A DNA stretch of 64,000 nt from JAZGGS01 sp963764825 (GTDB taxonomy: Bacteria; Bacteroidota; Ignavibacteria; Ignavibacteriales; Ignavibacteriaceae): contig CAVXUA010000008.1 of NCBI GenBank assembly GCA_963764825.1, positions 434,001-498,000 of the forward strand. The letters run 5' to 3'. Below the pieces are notes generated by a model. It was not told where the DNA came from and searched no databases. It saw only the letters and a list, made by a program, of their open reading frames with translations. Below, one piece after another: positions 10,704 through 21,688 of the stretch. Position 1 is the first letter of the stretch. The number at the start of each line of letters is the position of its first letter. Made by a program: the position numbers and the translations under genes.

Positions 10704-10733
10704 CGTATTTTTGTATAAACTAGGATTTACCAC

Positions 10734-11591
10734 ATCAAAAAAATTGTAAAAATTTTTCGGCTTGTTGTAATACTTATTGTTACAGCAATATTTTTAAAAA
10801 CTTTTTTTTTAGAAGCTTTCCAAATTCCCACATCATCGATGGAAAACACTCTGCTTGCCGGTGATTTTATTATTGTTAATAAAATTGCTTATAAATTTTC
10901 TACACCGGCAAAAATCCCTTTTACAAATATCAAAATTCCACACATAACTTTACTGGAAACTTGGGAACCGGAAATAAATGAGCTGGTGGTTTTTAATTAT
11001 CCGGAAACTTTCCTAGATGATTCAACAATTACATCTAATCAATTTATTAAGAGAATTGTTGCATGTCCGGGGGATACACTCCAGTTTATAAATAAAAAAG
11101 TATTTGTAAATAATAAAGAGCTCTCGCTTCCATCCACTCTCAAGTTTTCCAATGAAAATGTAAGAAGGCGTGGTATTGTTGAAGATAATATTTTCCCTGA
11201 AGGCGCAAAATGGAACCGCGATAATTATGGACCCATCATCATACCAAAAAAGGGAGATACGATTGGGGTTAATTCGCGTAACCTGGAAAAAGTAAAACAA
11301 ATCATCGTTATGGATTATGGCGAAAGAGTATTGAGAGATGAAGGAACGGTTATTACCTTAAACGCCAAACCGATTCAGGAATATGTTATTCAAAACGATC
11401 ATTTTTTTGTTATTGGCGACAACCTTGATGTTAGCATGGACAGTCGCTACCTTGGTTTTATATCTGATGAAATGATTATTGGGAGAGCACTTTTTATATA
11501 CTGGTCTATGGATAATGAAAAATCTGCACCGGGTCCGCTAGGATTTCTTTCAGCAATAAGAACCAGAAGAATTTTTAAAGGTATGGATTAA
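10734..11591 (+). CDS. lepB: Signal peptidase I (LepB), start codon ATC?
   Basis: This type I signal peptidase cleaves signal peptides on the outer face of the inner membrane. An N-terminal helix (VVILIVTAIFLKTFF) precedes the catalytic Ser motif IPTSSMENTLLAGD. The Lys general base is in FIKRIVACPGD, and the C-terminal box GDNLDVSMDSRYLGF is present. An insertion between these boxes makes it longer than the E. coli core, as in other Bacteroidota. The membrane helix is in frame only from an upstream codon: AGGA (10722-10725) is followed after 8 bases by ATC AAA AAA ATT. The next ATG (10839) would start inside the catalytic motif and cannot be the start. Confidence 0.9.
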   Translation: MKKIVKIFRLVVILIVTAIFLKTFFLEAFQIPTSSMENTLLAGDFIIVNKIAYKFSTPAKIPFTNIKIPHITLLETWEPEINELVVFNYPETFLDDSTITSNQFIKRIVACPGDTLQFINKKVFVNNKELSLPSTLKFSNENVRRRGIVEDNIFPEGAKWNRDNYGPIIIPKKGDTIGVNSRNLEKVKQIIVMDYGERVLRDEGTVITLNAKPIQEYVIQNDHFFVIGDNLDVSMDSRYLGFISDEMIIGRALFIYWSMDNEKSAPGPLGFLSAIRTRRIFKGMD

Positions 11592-11672
11592 TTTTTCATC
11601 ACCTGTTTTTTAGCTTTTATACTATTCGTTGAATTTATATATAGCTATATCAATCTAACAATAAACGAGAAA

Positions 11673-13658
11673 ATGAAAAAATATATTCTCATTTTTATTA
11701 CTCTTCCTCTCTTTCTCTCATTTTCACAAACAAAATATCTCATCTATTTTAAAGACAAAGTAATTACAGAAACTGAAAGGATTGAAAAATCAAGTCTTCA
11801 ATACAAAAGCGCTTTAAGCTACTTAACTGAAAAAAGTATTGAAAGAAGAATTAAAAATATGGGGGAAGAGAATTTTATTACCTTTGAGGATCTGCCGATA
11901 AATGAAGAATATGTAAATGAACTTGAACTACTTAACATCAAAATTGAGAATAAGCTTAAATGGTTCAATGCGGTTTCTGCATTCCTTACTGCTGAACAAT
12001 TGCAGTTGATTGAGAAGATGGGTATTATAAAAAAAGCAGAAAGAGTAAAAATCCTTATTTTCAGTTCACCCTCGGCAGTTAATGGAAATCTATTTAAAAA
12101 CAGTTCTATTTCATCAATAAATGATTATGGTCCTTCATTTGATCAACTTCAGCTTTCTGATGTTCCGGCTGTTCATTCCAAAGGGATTACGGGAGAAGGT
12201 ATATTAATTGGTTTGCTCGATTCAGGATTTGATTGGAAGAATCATGAATCACTCATTAATATAAATGTTGTTGCAGAATACGATTTTGTTTTTAAAGATT
12301 CTACAACGGCAAACGATACGAATGATGTAACTAACCAGCATAATCATGGAACACTCGTGCTTTCTATCATTGCCGGGCAAAAGGATAGTTCGCTTATTGG
12401 AGCTGCATTTGGTTCCGATTTTATACTATCAAAGACGGAAGATATCAGAAGTGAAACTCACGTTGAAGAAGATAATTACGCAGCAGCGCTTGAGTGGATG
12501 GAGGGTTATGGTGTTGATATAACAAGCAGTTCGCTGGGTTACAGCATATTTGATCCATCAACATTTTCTTATACTTACAGTGATATGGATGGTAAGACTA
12601 CAATAGTAACTCGTGCAGCTGAGCTAGCATACCGAAGGGGAGTTGTTACAGTAACATCAGCCGGGAATGAAGCTCAGTTACCCTGGTATCACATTATTGC
12701 GCCGTCTGATGGGTTTAATACTTTAGGCATTGGAGCTGTGAACAATAGTAATGAGGTTGCTCTATTTAGCAGCCGTGGTCCCTCATTTGATGGTAGGATT
12801 AAACCCGATCTGGTTACGCAGGGTGTAAGCGTTTATGTTGCTATAGCCGGAAATTATAGCGGCTATGGCTACAGAAACGGTACTTCGGTTGCCGCTCCCA
12901 TAGCCAGTGGTATAGCAGCTTTGCTTCTTTCTGCTCATCCGCATCTTTTAAATTCACAGGTTAGAAATATTCTTTTTGAAACTGCTGATAATAGTAATAC
13001 ACCCGATTATGAAAGAGGATATGGATTACTTTCTGCACTAGATGCTGTTCAATTTCCTAATCTTCAGGAAACACAAGGTACATTTACTTTACATAAAATT
13101 ATTTTGCAGCCAGATAATATTGATCCTCAGACTGTTGCGTTTCATTATTCAACTGATGGAGAGAATTTTACTGATGTACCAATGGAATTTGATCTTACGC
13201 AGGGGTATGAATTTAAGTTGCCGTTTTTCCTCGATGGAGATTTAATAAATTTTTTCATCACATATAAAGATTTTAACGGAACCAGCTTCAGAGATCCTGT
13301 AAACGATACTTATAAGTTTTTCTATGGGCAGCTGAATATTAATCTCAATCTAAATCTTGAAAGAACATTTACAGATTTTATCATAAGCGAACCTTACCCG
13401 AATCCATTTATACCTGCCCGGCAAACGTTTACAAGGTTAGCAATTAAATCTTCTGGTAATGAATTGTTAAAAATTAAAATTATAGATCCCACGGGTCAGC
13501 AGGTTGAGACATATTCTATTCTAACCCAGGAAGGGGTAAACCACTATGATTGGTATGGTAAATCTAGCAGAGGTATAAATGCTGCTAGCGGGGCATATTA
13601 CTTCCTTATAGATCTTAATGGAAGAAAGTACAGCAGAAATTTAATCCTATTAAGGTAA
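11673..13658 (+). CDS. Secreted subtilisin-like (S8) protease with T9SS sorting domain
   Basis: This 661-residue exported protease has a signal peptide (residues 1 to about 18) and a propeptide-like region (about 20-130). The S8 domain has catalytic Asp183 (LLDSGFDWKNHES), His225 (HNHGTLV) and Ser405 (NGTSVAAPIASG), with the oxyanion Asn332 in TSAGNEA. After a beta-rich region it ends in a type A T9SS C-terminal sorting domain (SEPYPNPFIPAR, then GAYYFLIDLNGRKYSRNLIL). All catalytic residues are present and the frame is intact. It is expected to be secreted through the outer membrane and anchored or released. No partner gene is adjacent. Confidence 0.93.
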   Translation: MKKYILIFITLPLFLSFSQTKYLIYFKDKVITETERIEKSSLQYKSALSYLTEKSIERRIKNMGEENFITFEDLPINEEYVNELELLNIKIENKLKWFNAVSAFLTAEQLQLIEKMGIIKKAERVKILIFSSPSAVNGNLFKNSSISSINDYGPSFDQLQLSDVPAVHSKGITGEGILIGLLDSGFDWKNHESLININVVAEYDFVFKDSTTANDTNDVTNQHNHGTLVLSIIAGQKDSSLIGAAFGSDFILSKTEDIRSETHVEEDNYAAALEWMEGYGVDITSSSLGYSIFDPSTFSYTYSDMDGKTTIVTRAAELAYRRGVVTVTSAGNEAQLPWYHIIAPSDGFNTLGIGAVNNSNEVALFSSRGPSFDGRIKPDLVTQGVSVYVAIAGNYSGYGYRNGTSVAAPIASGIAALLLSAHPHLLNSQVRNILFETADNSNTPDYERGYGLLSALDAVQFPNLQETQGTFTLHKIILQPDNIDPQTVAFHYSTDGENFTDVPMEFDLTQGYEFKLPFFLDGDLINFFITYKDFNGTSFRDPVNDTYKFFYGQLNINLNLNLERTFTDFIISEPYPNPFIPARQTFTRLAIKSSGNELLKIKIIDPTGQQVETYSILTQEGVNHYDWYGKSSRGINAASGAYYFLIDLNGRKYSRNLILLR

Positions 13659-13788
13659 TCTTTTAATTTTCTAACAGAACATTTTCCTCATCTCAACAAT
13701 TACTTAATCTTTAAATGTTAAGATTTTTACCCAATCTTTTTAGTAAAATTCCTATTTTACATATAAAAGAAATTTTTGGTTTAATAAG

Positions 13789-14430
13789 ATGAATAAAATA
13801 TTCTATCCTGCACAGCATAAGTATATCTCTTCATTTAGAAAAGAGAGTGATGAACTGCTTAAAGAAATGGAGGAGTTTGCAAAAGAGCAAAAGGTTCCAA
13901 TTCTTTATTGGCAGGGAGCGGAGTTTATTGAACAGTTGATAATGATGAACGATCCAAAGCGATGCCTTGAGATAGGAACTGCTATTGCCTACACTGCAAT
14001 TAGAATTGCACGAAATTTGAAAAAGAAATCCGTTCTCCACACTATTGAATTAAGTGATGATAATATTGCCCTTGCTAAAGGATTTATAGAACGAGCCGAA
14101 TTAGGGGAGAAGATTAAATTGATTGAAGGCGATGCTTTAAATATTATGCCCCGCTTAAAAAAGAAATATGATTTTATATTTTTAGATGCCGATAAAGAAG
14201 ATTATAAACGGTTGTTTGATTATGCAATAGTACTTCTGAAAAAAGGTGGGGTTATTATAGTAGATAATTTATTATGGCAGGGTTATGCTGCAGCTAGCCG
14301 TGTACCTGCAAAGTTTAAAGAATCTACAAAACATATAAAGCAGTTTAATAAAATCTTTATTAACCAGCCAAATCTTAAATCTACTATTCTTCCAATTGGA
14401 GATGGAATGGGATTGGGAATAAAAAATTAA
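13789..14430 (+). CDS. SAM-dependent O-methyltransferase, TrmR-like
   Basis: Class I methyltransferase of the O-methyltransferase 3 (catechol-O-MT-like) family, 213 residues. The SAM loop is CLEIGTAIAYTAIRIAR, the acidic ribose-binding residue is in LHTIELSDDN, and the metal-site Asp is in YDFIFLDADKEDYK, followed by VIIVDNLLWQGY. The end, LPIGDGMGLGI, resembles TrmR, which methylates 5-hydroxyuridine in tRNA; that assignment is an inference. It is convergent with marR. Confidence 0.8.
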   Translation: MNKIFYPAQHKYISSFRKESDELLKEMEEFAKEQKVPILYWQGAEFIEQLIMMNDPKRCLEIGTAIAYTAIRIARNLKKKSVLHTIELSDDNIALAKGFIERAELGEKIKLIEGDALNIMPRLKKKYDFIFLDADKEDYKRLFDYAIVLLKKGGVIIVDNLLWQGYAAASRVPAKFKESTKHIKQFNKIFINQPNLKSTILPIGDGMGLGIKN

Positions 14431-14563
14431 CTATGTACGATTCTTAAATCGTTGATAGTATGCTATTCCTCACCTCATACAGGATTGAAGTTAATCCTGC
14501 AAACAGTCTTACGGCAAAGTTTAAAATTTAGTAACCGGGCACAACTACTACTACCCAGTAGAA

Positions 14564-15013
14564 CTAATCAGGTCTCTTCAACCAATTTTCGAGAGCTGAG
14601 AGTAGGTGATCCATTGCAGTAATAAGTGCTTCGTGCTGCGATACATCGATATCTTGCAAAATTTCATTATGGATATTGACGTATGCTTTGTTCAACTGTT
14701 GAACCAACTGTTTCCCTCTTTTAGAAAGGTTAACCCTCATATTTCGCCTGTCGTTAGGATCAATCTCCCTGTTGATGTATTCTTTTTTAACAAGCCCGTC
14801 AATTATTCTTGTTAACCTGCTTGGGCTCAGTTTCATTCGCTCTGCAATGTGTTTATTGTTAAGATTTTCATCTCTGCCGAATAAACGAAGGCATCTGAAC
14901 TCTGCTTGGGTTAAATTGTGTACTTCTGCGAGGCGAACTTCTTTTTCCTGGCAGTTGGCTAGCAAACTAAATGTTAGATTTGCCAACCTTTCAGCTGTAC
15001 TATCATTACTCAT
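14564..15013 (-). CDS. MarR-family transcriptional regulator
   Basis: This 149-residue winged-helix regulator has the DNA-recognition region NKHIAERMKLSPSRLTRIID and the wing DPNDRRNMRVNLSKRGK, the classic MarR D-x-R-D/N-R-R pattern. Cys23 and Cys44 could sense redox state, but this is speculative. Two inverted repeats lie 19-62 bases upstream of its start, which suggests autoregulation. No divergent target gene is adjacent; yigZ lies upstream in the same direction. Confidence 0.9.
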   Translation of the reverse strand: MSNDSTAERLANLTFSLLANCQEKEVRLAEVHNLTQAEFRCLRLFGRDENLNNKHIAERMKLSPSRLTRIIDGLVKKEYINREIDPNDRRNMRVNLSKRGKQLVQQLNKAYVNIHNEILQDIDVSQHEALITAMDHLLSALENWLKRPD

Positions 15014-15031
15014 AGAATTCCCCGTTCCTTA

Positions 15032-15054
15032 TTGATAAATATTGTTTGTATCAA
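15032..15054. promoter_or_regulatory. Inverted repeat upstream of marR (possible operator 1)
   Basis: TTGATA and TATCAA flank an 11-base spacer, 19 bases upstream of the marR start. The arms resemble MarR-family half-sites. It overlaps operator 2 by two bases. Confidence 0.45.
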
Positions 15055-15075
15055 ATATCGCTAATAACGATATTT
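15053..15075. promoter_or_regulatory. Inverted repeat upstream of marR (possible operator 2)
   Basis: Perfect 8-base arms AAATATCG / CGATATTT flank a 7-base spacer. It is palindromic and lies 40-62 bases upstream of marR, where an autorepressor site is expected. Confidence 0.5.
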
Positions 15076-15130
15076 TTATCAAGGGGTAGCGAATAATTTT
15101 TTCTAACAATTATCAACAAATGTTAAATGG

Positions 15131-15754
15131 CTATAAGTAAATACTCTCTTCAGTATTTGTTATAATGATTTCTCCCTTTCCCACCTCGTTAAGTTCTGCT
15201 GTAATAATATCAAGTTTGGAAGGTTGTATGAAGCATTTTAACTTCACATTTTCATGGTAAGCTGAATTTTCAATTTTTGAATTGTGCTGCTTAATTATTC
15301 TGTGTAAATGGCTAATTTTATCGAAAGCAGAAGTGATATTTATCATATAATACAAAGTTTTAATGACTATCTTAGATTGTTCCAATACATCAAAAGCTGC
15401 CCTGTAATATGCTTTGCCAAGATGACCAACACCAAGTTTTGTTCCGCCGAAGTATCTTGTAACAACCACCAACTGGTTAATAAGGTCAAAATGTTCTATT
15501 GCTTTAAGTATCCTAATTCCTGCTGAGCCTCCAGGTTCGCCATCATCCGAGTATTTAATTTTCCCATTCAGCAATTTATAAGCATAGCAATGATGAGTGG
15601 CATCATAATATTTCTTTTTTACTTTATTAAGTGTTTCAACCATTTCATTTTCCTGTTCTACAGGATAAACCCGGCCAATAAAATCAGAACCTTTTTCCTT
15701 GTTGCTCTTTTGGTTGAATTTTTCAATTGTTTTTATTTGATCAGGATAATGCAT
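15131..15754 (-). CDS. YigZ/IMPACT-family protein
   Basis: This is a 207-residue member of the UPF0029/IMPACT family, whose N-terminal domain has a ribosomal protein S5 domain 2-like fold. The family signature DGEPGGSAGIRILKAIE is complete, followed by TRYFGGTKLGVGHLGKAYY and a C-terminal DUF1949-like region. The role in bacteria is unclear (a possible translation-linked factor). The frame is intact. Confidence 0.92.
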   Translation of the reverse strand: MHYPDQIKTIEKFNQKSNKEKGSDFIGRVYPVEQENEMVETLNKVKKKYYDATHHCYAYKLLNGKIKYSDDGEPGGSAGIRILKAIEHFDLINQLVVVTRYFGGTKLGVGHLGKAYYRAAFDVLEQSKIVIKTLYYMINITSAFDKISHLHRIIKQHNSKIENSAYHENVKLKCFIQPSKLDIITAELNEVGKGEIIITNTEESIYL

Positions 15755-15846
15755 AATGAAATAGTAAGTGAGTGCAGTTCGATTTTAATTGACTATCATA
15801 ACTTCTATAAGTAATATAGTTATTTAAATATTTAACGTTACAAAGA

Positions 15847-18670
15847 TTGGAAAAAGATTCAATAATAATAAAGGGCGCCCGCGAGCACAACCTTAAGAAT
15901 ATTGATCTTGAGATTCCGCGTGACTCATTTACAGTTATTACCGGTTTATCCGGTTCGGGAAAATCCTCGCTTGCATTCGATACAATTTATGCCGAAGGAC
16001 AGCGGCGTTACATTGAATCACTTTCTGCTTATGCCCGGCAGTTTTTGGATATGCTGGAAAAACCGGAAGTTGATCTTATTGAAGGACTAAGCCCGGCAAT
16101 TTCCATTGAGCAAAAATCCACATCAGGTAACCCACGTTCGACAGTTGGAACTGTTACAGAAATTTACGATTACCTTCGCCTTCTTTATGCCAGGATTGGA
16201 ATGCCGCATTGTTACAACTGCGGAAAACCTGTTAAGAAACAGTCAACTTCCCAAATAATAGATTCTATTCTAAATCAACTTAAAGGGAAAAAAGTATCAA
16301 TCCTTTCGCCTGTTGTAAAAGGAAGGAAAGGACATTACAGGGAATTATTTGAAGAGATATTATCAGATGGATTTTTAAGAGTAAGAGTTGATGAGGAAGT
16401 GAAGGAAATTATAAAGGGATTCCAGGTTGACAGATATAAAATTCATAATATAGAAATTGTTGTTGACCGGTTGAATGTTAGGGAAACTTCAAGGAGCAGG
16501 ATTACAGAATCGGTTGAGCGTTGCACTTAATTATGGAGACGGAATTGTAATTGTAAATGATGGAAAAAATGATAATGTTTTCAGCCGCCACTTAGCTTGT
16601 CTTGATTGCGGAATCAGTTACCGTGAACTTGCACCAAATTCATTTTCCTTTAACTCGCCTTATGGTTCTTGTTCCGATTGCGAAGGACTCGGTGAAAAAA
16701 AAGAACTTGATTCCAATCTTATTTTACCTGATTTGAACAAATCAATAAATGAAGAAGGATTGGCACCATTGGGCAAACCCCGCTCAATCTGGTTCTTCAC
16801 GCAATTAGAAGCTGTTGCTAAAAAATATAATTTTGATTTTGAAACACCTCTCAACAAACTGCACAAGGAACATATAAACGTGATTCTAAAAGGAAGCAGT
16901 GATAAAATATCTTTTTCATATTCATACGGCGGAGGTAAACCGATTAAGTACCAGCACAGGTTCTCAGGAATTTACAAATATCTTCAAAACTATTATGATT
17001 CAACTTCTTCCAATAAAGTTAGAGAATGGGTTGAAGCATATATGAATACAAATACCTGCTCAACTTGTAACGGCGGAAGATTGAAAAAAGAATCTCTTTC
17101 CGTAAAATTCCAGGGTAAGAACATCAGCGAAATAACCGGGTTGTCTATCCAGAGAGCAGCTGAGTTTTTCAGTAAGCTGAAATTAAAAGGAAGGGATGCA
17201 CTAATAGCAAAGCCAATTTTAAAAGAAATTAATGAACGTTTACACTTTTTGTTAAATGTAGGATTGGATTATTTAACACTAAACCGTTCTGCACGTACTT
17301 TATCCGGAGGCGAATCTCAGCGAATAAGATTGGCAACACAAATAGGTACCCAGCTTTCAGGAGTGCTCTATGTACTCGATGAACCTTCAATAGGTCTTCA
17401 TCAAAATGATAATATTAAACTGATAAACTCCCTGAAAAAATTGAGAGACCTTGGTAACACCATAATTGTTGTTGAACATGACAGGGAAACAATTGTGAGC
17501 TCCGACTATATGATTGACCTTGGCCCAGGTGCGGGCGAGCATGGCGGCGAGGTTGTTTTAAATGGTATCACTGAAAAACTTATGAATTCTGATAATGGAT
17601 TTGATTCGATAACCTTATCTTATCTTAAAAGCAGGGAAAAAATAAAAGTACCCAAAATCAGGCGAACGGGGAATGGAAAAAACATTGAGTTGATAGGTGC
17701 TTCCGGTAATAATCTTCAAAATATTGATTTGAGAATTCCTCTAGGAACTCTAACTTTGCTTACCGGAGTAAGTGGTTCCGGCAAATCATCAGTACTAAAT
17801 GAAACTCTTGTAAAAATATTGATGAACAGGATTTATAAATCCAAATCTGTACCTCTAAAGTATAAATCAATTGAAGGTTTAGAAAATATTGATAAGATAA
17901 TCGAGATTGATCAATCTCCGATAGGAAGAACTCCGCGATCGAATCCTGCAACCTACACAGGTCTGTTTACATTTATAAGAGATCTCTTTGCACAGCTTCC
18001 AGAATCTAAAATAAGAGGATATAAAACAGGAAGATTTAGTTTTAATGTTGCAGGTGGAAGATGCGAAGAATGTAACGGCGATGGTTTAAGAAAAATTGAA
18101 ATGAATTTTTTGCCCGATGTTCATGTGCATTGTGATTCCTGCAAAGCAAGAAGATACAACCGGGAAACCCTCGAAGTTCTTTATAAAACAAAATCAATCG
18201 CAGATGTACTCGAAATGAGAGTTGATGAAGCGCTTGAATTTTTTGAGGATCTGCCCAGGATAAAACGTAAGATACAGGCAATCCACGATGTTGGTTTGGG
18301 TTATATAAAACTCGGTCAGCAAGCTACAACGCTCTCAGGGGGTGAAGCACAAAGAGTTAAGCTTGCAACAGAGCTGAGTAAAATTAGCACTGGGAAAACT
18401 CTTTATGTGCTTGATGAACCCACTACAGGTCTTCATTTTGAGGATGTAAGAATATTACTTGATGTGCTGAATAAACTTGTTGATAAAGGTAATACGGTTG
18501 TTATTGTTGAGCACAATATGGATGTGATTAAAACGGCAGACTGGATAATAGATTTAGGACCCGGTGGCGGAGAATACGGTGGCTGTATTGTAGCAGAAGG
18601 TGTACCTGAAAAAATTATTGAAAATAATAAGTCTATTACAGGAAAATTCCTTGCGGTAGAGCTGGCTTAA
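15847..18670 (+). CDS. uvrA: UvrABC system protein A (one frameshift)
   Basis: UvrA is the damage-recognition ATPase of nucleotide excision repair. Two ABC modules are seen: Walker A GLSGSGKSSLAF near the start and GVSGSGKSSVLNE in the second half. Signatures are LSGGESQRIRLATQIG and LSGGEAQRVKLATELS, with Walker B VLYVLDEPSIGLH and LYVLDEPTTGLHFED. Zinc-binding CxxC pairs (CYNCGK, CLDCG/CSDCEGLG, CEECNGDG/CDSCKARR) are present. The frame changes at about 16522: GAGCGTTGCACTT needs one T fewer to read VERALNYGDG. Full span is about 941 residues, normal. The start is TTG. It ends four bases into the convergent permease gene. Confidence 0.96.
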
Positions 18671-19419
18671 AATATACCGATAAGTTTTATTGCCATTATA
18701 AATACTGCAACTGCCAAAACTACCTTAATAAAACCTTCGCCTTTTTTAACTGAAAACTTAGCACCCCACCATCCGCCAAGGACATTTCCTGCAGCAAGGC
18801 ATAATCCAAAAATCCAGTTGATGTTATCGGTTGCAATAAAAATTACTAATGCGGGAATTGTATAAATAAGCACGATAAAAACTTTGTGCATATTTACAAG
18901 CACAAGATTTAACTTCATCAAATACCTCAACGATGCCATTAAAAGAAACCCAACACCTACTTGTATAAACCCGCCGTAAAACCCAATGCCGAACATTGAT
19001 ATGTAAACTGGTAAAGAGATTTTACCAGTTTCGTTTTTACTTGTAACATTTTTTTGTGGAAACAACATGGAAATGATAATCCCAATCATTATTATTCCAA
19101 GTATTTTCTGGAAGATTGCATCATCCAGATTAACTGCCAGAAGCGCACCTAGCAGGGCACCAGGTAAGGTAAGTATTGCAAATTTAATGCTGGTTTTAAA
19201 CTCGTTGTATTTTTCAAGTTTAAATGAATAAACTGCAGAAATATTTTGAAGAAGAATTGCTACCCGGTTCGTGCCATTTGCAAGTGAAGATTCCAACCCG
19301 AGGAATATCAATACTGGCAAAGTTAAAGTTGAACCTCCGCCGGCAGTTACATTTATAAAACCGGCGATGATGCCAACACCAAAAAGTATTATAAGTGCAA
19401 CCGGATCAGAAATTGTCAT
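18667..19419 (-). CDS. TauE/SafE-family permease
   Basis: About eight hydrophobic helices over 250 residues, with the glycine-rich TauE/SafE repeats GFINVTAGGGSTLTLPVLI and GFYGGFIQVGVGFLLM. Members export or import sulfite, sulfonates or other small anions across the inner membrane. It lies 11 bases downstream of the xanthine dehydrogenase genes on the same strand and may be cotranscribed with them, though a functional link is only a guess. The tail overlaps uvrA. Confidence 0.88.
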   Translation of the reverse strand: MTISDPVALIILFGVGIIAGFINVTAGGGSTLTLPVLIFLGLESSLANGTNRVAILLQNISAVYSFKLEKYNEFKTSIKFAILTLPGALLGALLAVNLDDAIFQKILGIIMIGIIISMLFPQKNVTSKNETGKISLPVYISMFGIGFYGGFIQVGVGFLLMASLRYLMKLNLVLVNMHKVFIVLIYTIPALVIFIATDNINWIFGLCLAAGNVLGGWWGAKFSVKKGEGFIKVVLAVAVFIMAIKLIGIF

Positions 19420-19430
19420 ATAAAAAGAAA

Positions 19431-21688
19431 TTATTTTTCAGGATAAAGTGAAAGTAACACTCTTTCTGGAGTGATTGGAGCGGGAATATTAAATTCATAA
19501 CCCGGTCTGAAAGCTTTCATAGCATTTAGTATTGCAAAGTAACCACCAATTCCATACATAAGAGGTGGTTCACCAATTGCTTTCGATTTGAATATTCCCA
19601 TTGGATTCTCTGAATTCTCTAGAAATTCAACTTCAATCCTTGGTGTAAAATAAATATCCGGTACCTTGTAAGTGGATAATGAATCTGAAAGAAGTCTGCC
19701 TTTGTCATCATGCATCACCTCTTCTATAGTCATCCAACCAAGTCCTTGCACAATAGCTCCTTCTGCCTGCCCTCGGTCTATTACAGGATTAAATGATTTT
19801 CCAAAATCGTGAACTGCCTTAACCGAATCAATTTTATAAGTTCCTCTAAGGCAATCCAAAGTTGCTTCGATTATTGCAGTACCGTAAACGTGATAAGCAA
19901 ATGGGTTCCCTTTTTCTATACTTTTATCAAAGAAAATTCCTGGTGTCGCATAAAATGCATGCGAAGATAAACTTACCCGGTTAAGGTTAGCAGTTCTTAT
20001 TAATCCTTCCCACTTTAACCCGGTTTGTTCCCCATCCAAATATATACTTTCATCTTTCAACTCCAGATGCTGCGATGATGATGCGTTCAGGATATCAACA
20101 GCAATACCTTTTAGATTAGCCAAAACATTACGGCAAGCTTGCTCTGTTGCTTTGCCGTTAAGATCTGCAGCACTGCTTGCGGCAGTAGGCGATGTATTTG
20201 CAATTCTTGTTGTGTTAGTTGTTTCTGTTTTAACACGATCGATACTAACTGAAAAGGTTTGGGCAGCTACCTGTCTTAGTTTTTCATTAACTCCTTGTCC
20301 CATTTCAACAGCCGCAGTGCTTAAACTTATACTTCCATCCATGTAAACATGCACTAAAGCACTTGCCTGGTTCATCGAAGTATTAGTAAACGATATACCA
20401 AAACAGATCGGCATAAAAGCAATTCCCTTTTTATAGAGATCATTTTCTTTGTTAAATTTTTTCACTTCGCGGGATGCTTTCCCAAATTCATATTTTTGTT
20501 CAGCATTCTTCCAGGCGGTTCTTGCGGTACAGTTTTCAGCAAGCTGTCCGTAAGGAAATTCATTCTCTTCATCCAATAAATTTATCTTCTGAATTTTTGC
20601 TGGCTCAACTCCCATCTTTTCTGCTGCTTTATAAATAGCCGATTCAATAACAAACATACCCTGTGGTCCGCCAAAGCCGCGGAACGCAGTATTGGGAGGA
20701 AGGTTTGTCTTGCAGCTTATGCAAGTTGCTTTAACATTGGGTATGTAATAACTGTTTGTACTATGAAACAATGTTCGTTCCATAATTGCAGGCGAAAGAT
20801 CGGCAGCAGCCCCGGCGTTCTGGAAAAACGTAACTTCGTAACATAGAATTTTTCCCGCCTTGTTCAATCCAATTTTATAATCTGAAGAGTAAGGATGCCG
20901 TTTGCCCGTTAAGCGTATATCTTCTTGCCTGTTAAGAATAAGCTTAACAGGTCGGTTTGTTTTGTAGGAACCGAATGCAGCTAAAATCGCCCAGCAAGTT
21001 GCCTGATCTTCCTTCCCGCCAAATCCACCACCAATTCTTAACACATCAACCTCAATTTTGTTCATGGGAAGATTAAGAACTCTGGCTGCAATTTTTTGAA
21101 CTGCAGTGGGAGATTGTGTTGACGATATTATTTTAATCCCGCCCCCTTCAGTTGGATATGCAAACGCGCCCTGTGTTTCTAAGTAAAGATGTTCCTGTGC
21201 ACCCGATTCTAGCTTTACCCTCAATTATAAGTTCACAATCATCCCAATTATTTTCTGTATCACCAAGTGAAAAGGTACGTGGAGGAATCATAAGTCGACC
21301 CTTTTTATATGCTTCACGCGGAATCCGTAATTGCAGGTAGTTCTTTGTAATCAATTTTTATTTTATTTATTGCTTTATTGACAACACTTTTTTCTTCAGC
21401 AATTACTAAGGCTAGCGGTTGCCCAATAAATTCTACTTTTTTGGAGGAAAGCAACTCTTCATCTTCTATTATTCCGCCAATCTGGTTTTTGCCAGGAATG
21501 TCCTCTGCAGTAAATATGGCTTTAACACCCTTTATTTGCTTGGAATTGCTTATATCTAATTTTAAAATTTTTCCATGCGCAATTTTTGAATATGCAACTG
21601 AAGCGTATAATAAATTATCAGGAGTCATAATGTCATCAACAAATTGAGACTCACCTTTTACATGATTTATGATATCTATATTCATCAT
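19431..21688 (-). CDS. Xanthine dehydrogenase, molybdenum-binding subunit (two frameshifts)
   Basis: Large subunit of a molybdenum hydroxylase of the xanthine dehydrogenase type (XdhB of two-gene enzymes). Moco-site motifs are GAQEHLYLETQGAFAY, RIGGGFGGKEDQA, TAFRGFGGPQGM (the XDH-type active-site Arg) and the catalytic Glu in AIGEPPLMYG. Two homopolymer indels break it: near 21330 (GATTCCGCG where GATCCGCG reads DPREAYKKG) and near 21205 (GGGTGC where GGTGC reads RIGAQEHLYLE). Span is about 750 residues, normal. The start overlaps the small-subunit stop by ATGA. No molybdenum cofactor genes are in the window. Confidence 0.9.

Noticed and set aside
14505..14560. Hairpins between the methyltransferase and marR genes (AGGATT/AATCCT, TACT/AGTA)
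   Set aside because: Stems are short and not followed by a T run on either strand.
5898..18670. Programmed ribosomal frameshifting in dNK, uvrA or others
   Set aside because: There are no conserved slippery site plus structure, the indels occur in both directions and in many unrelated genes, and the families are normally single-frame.
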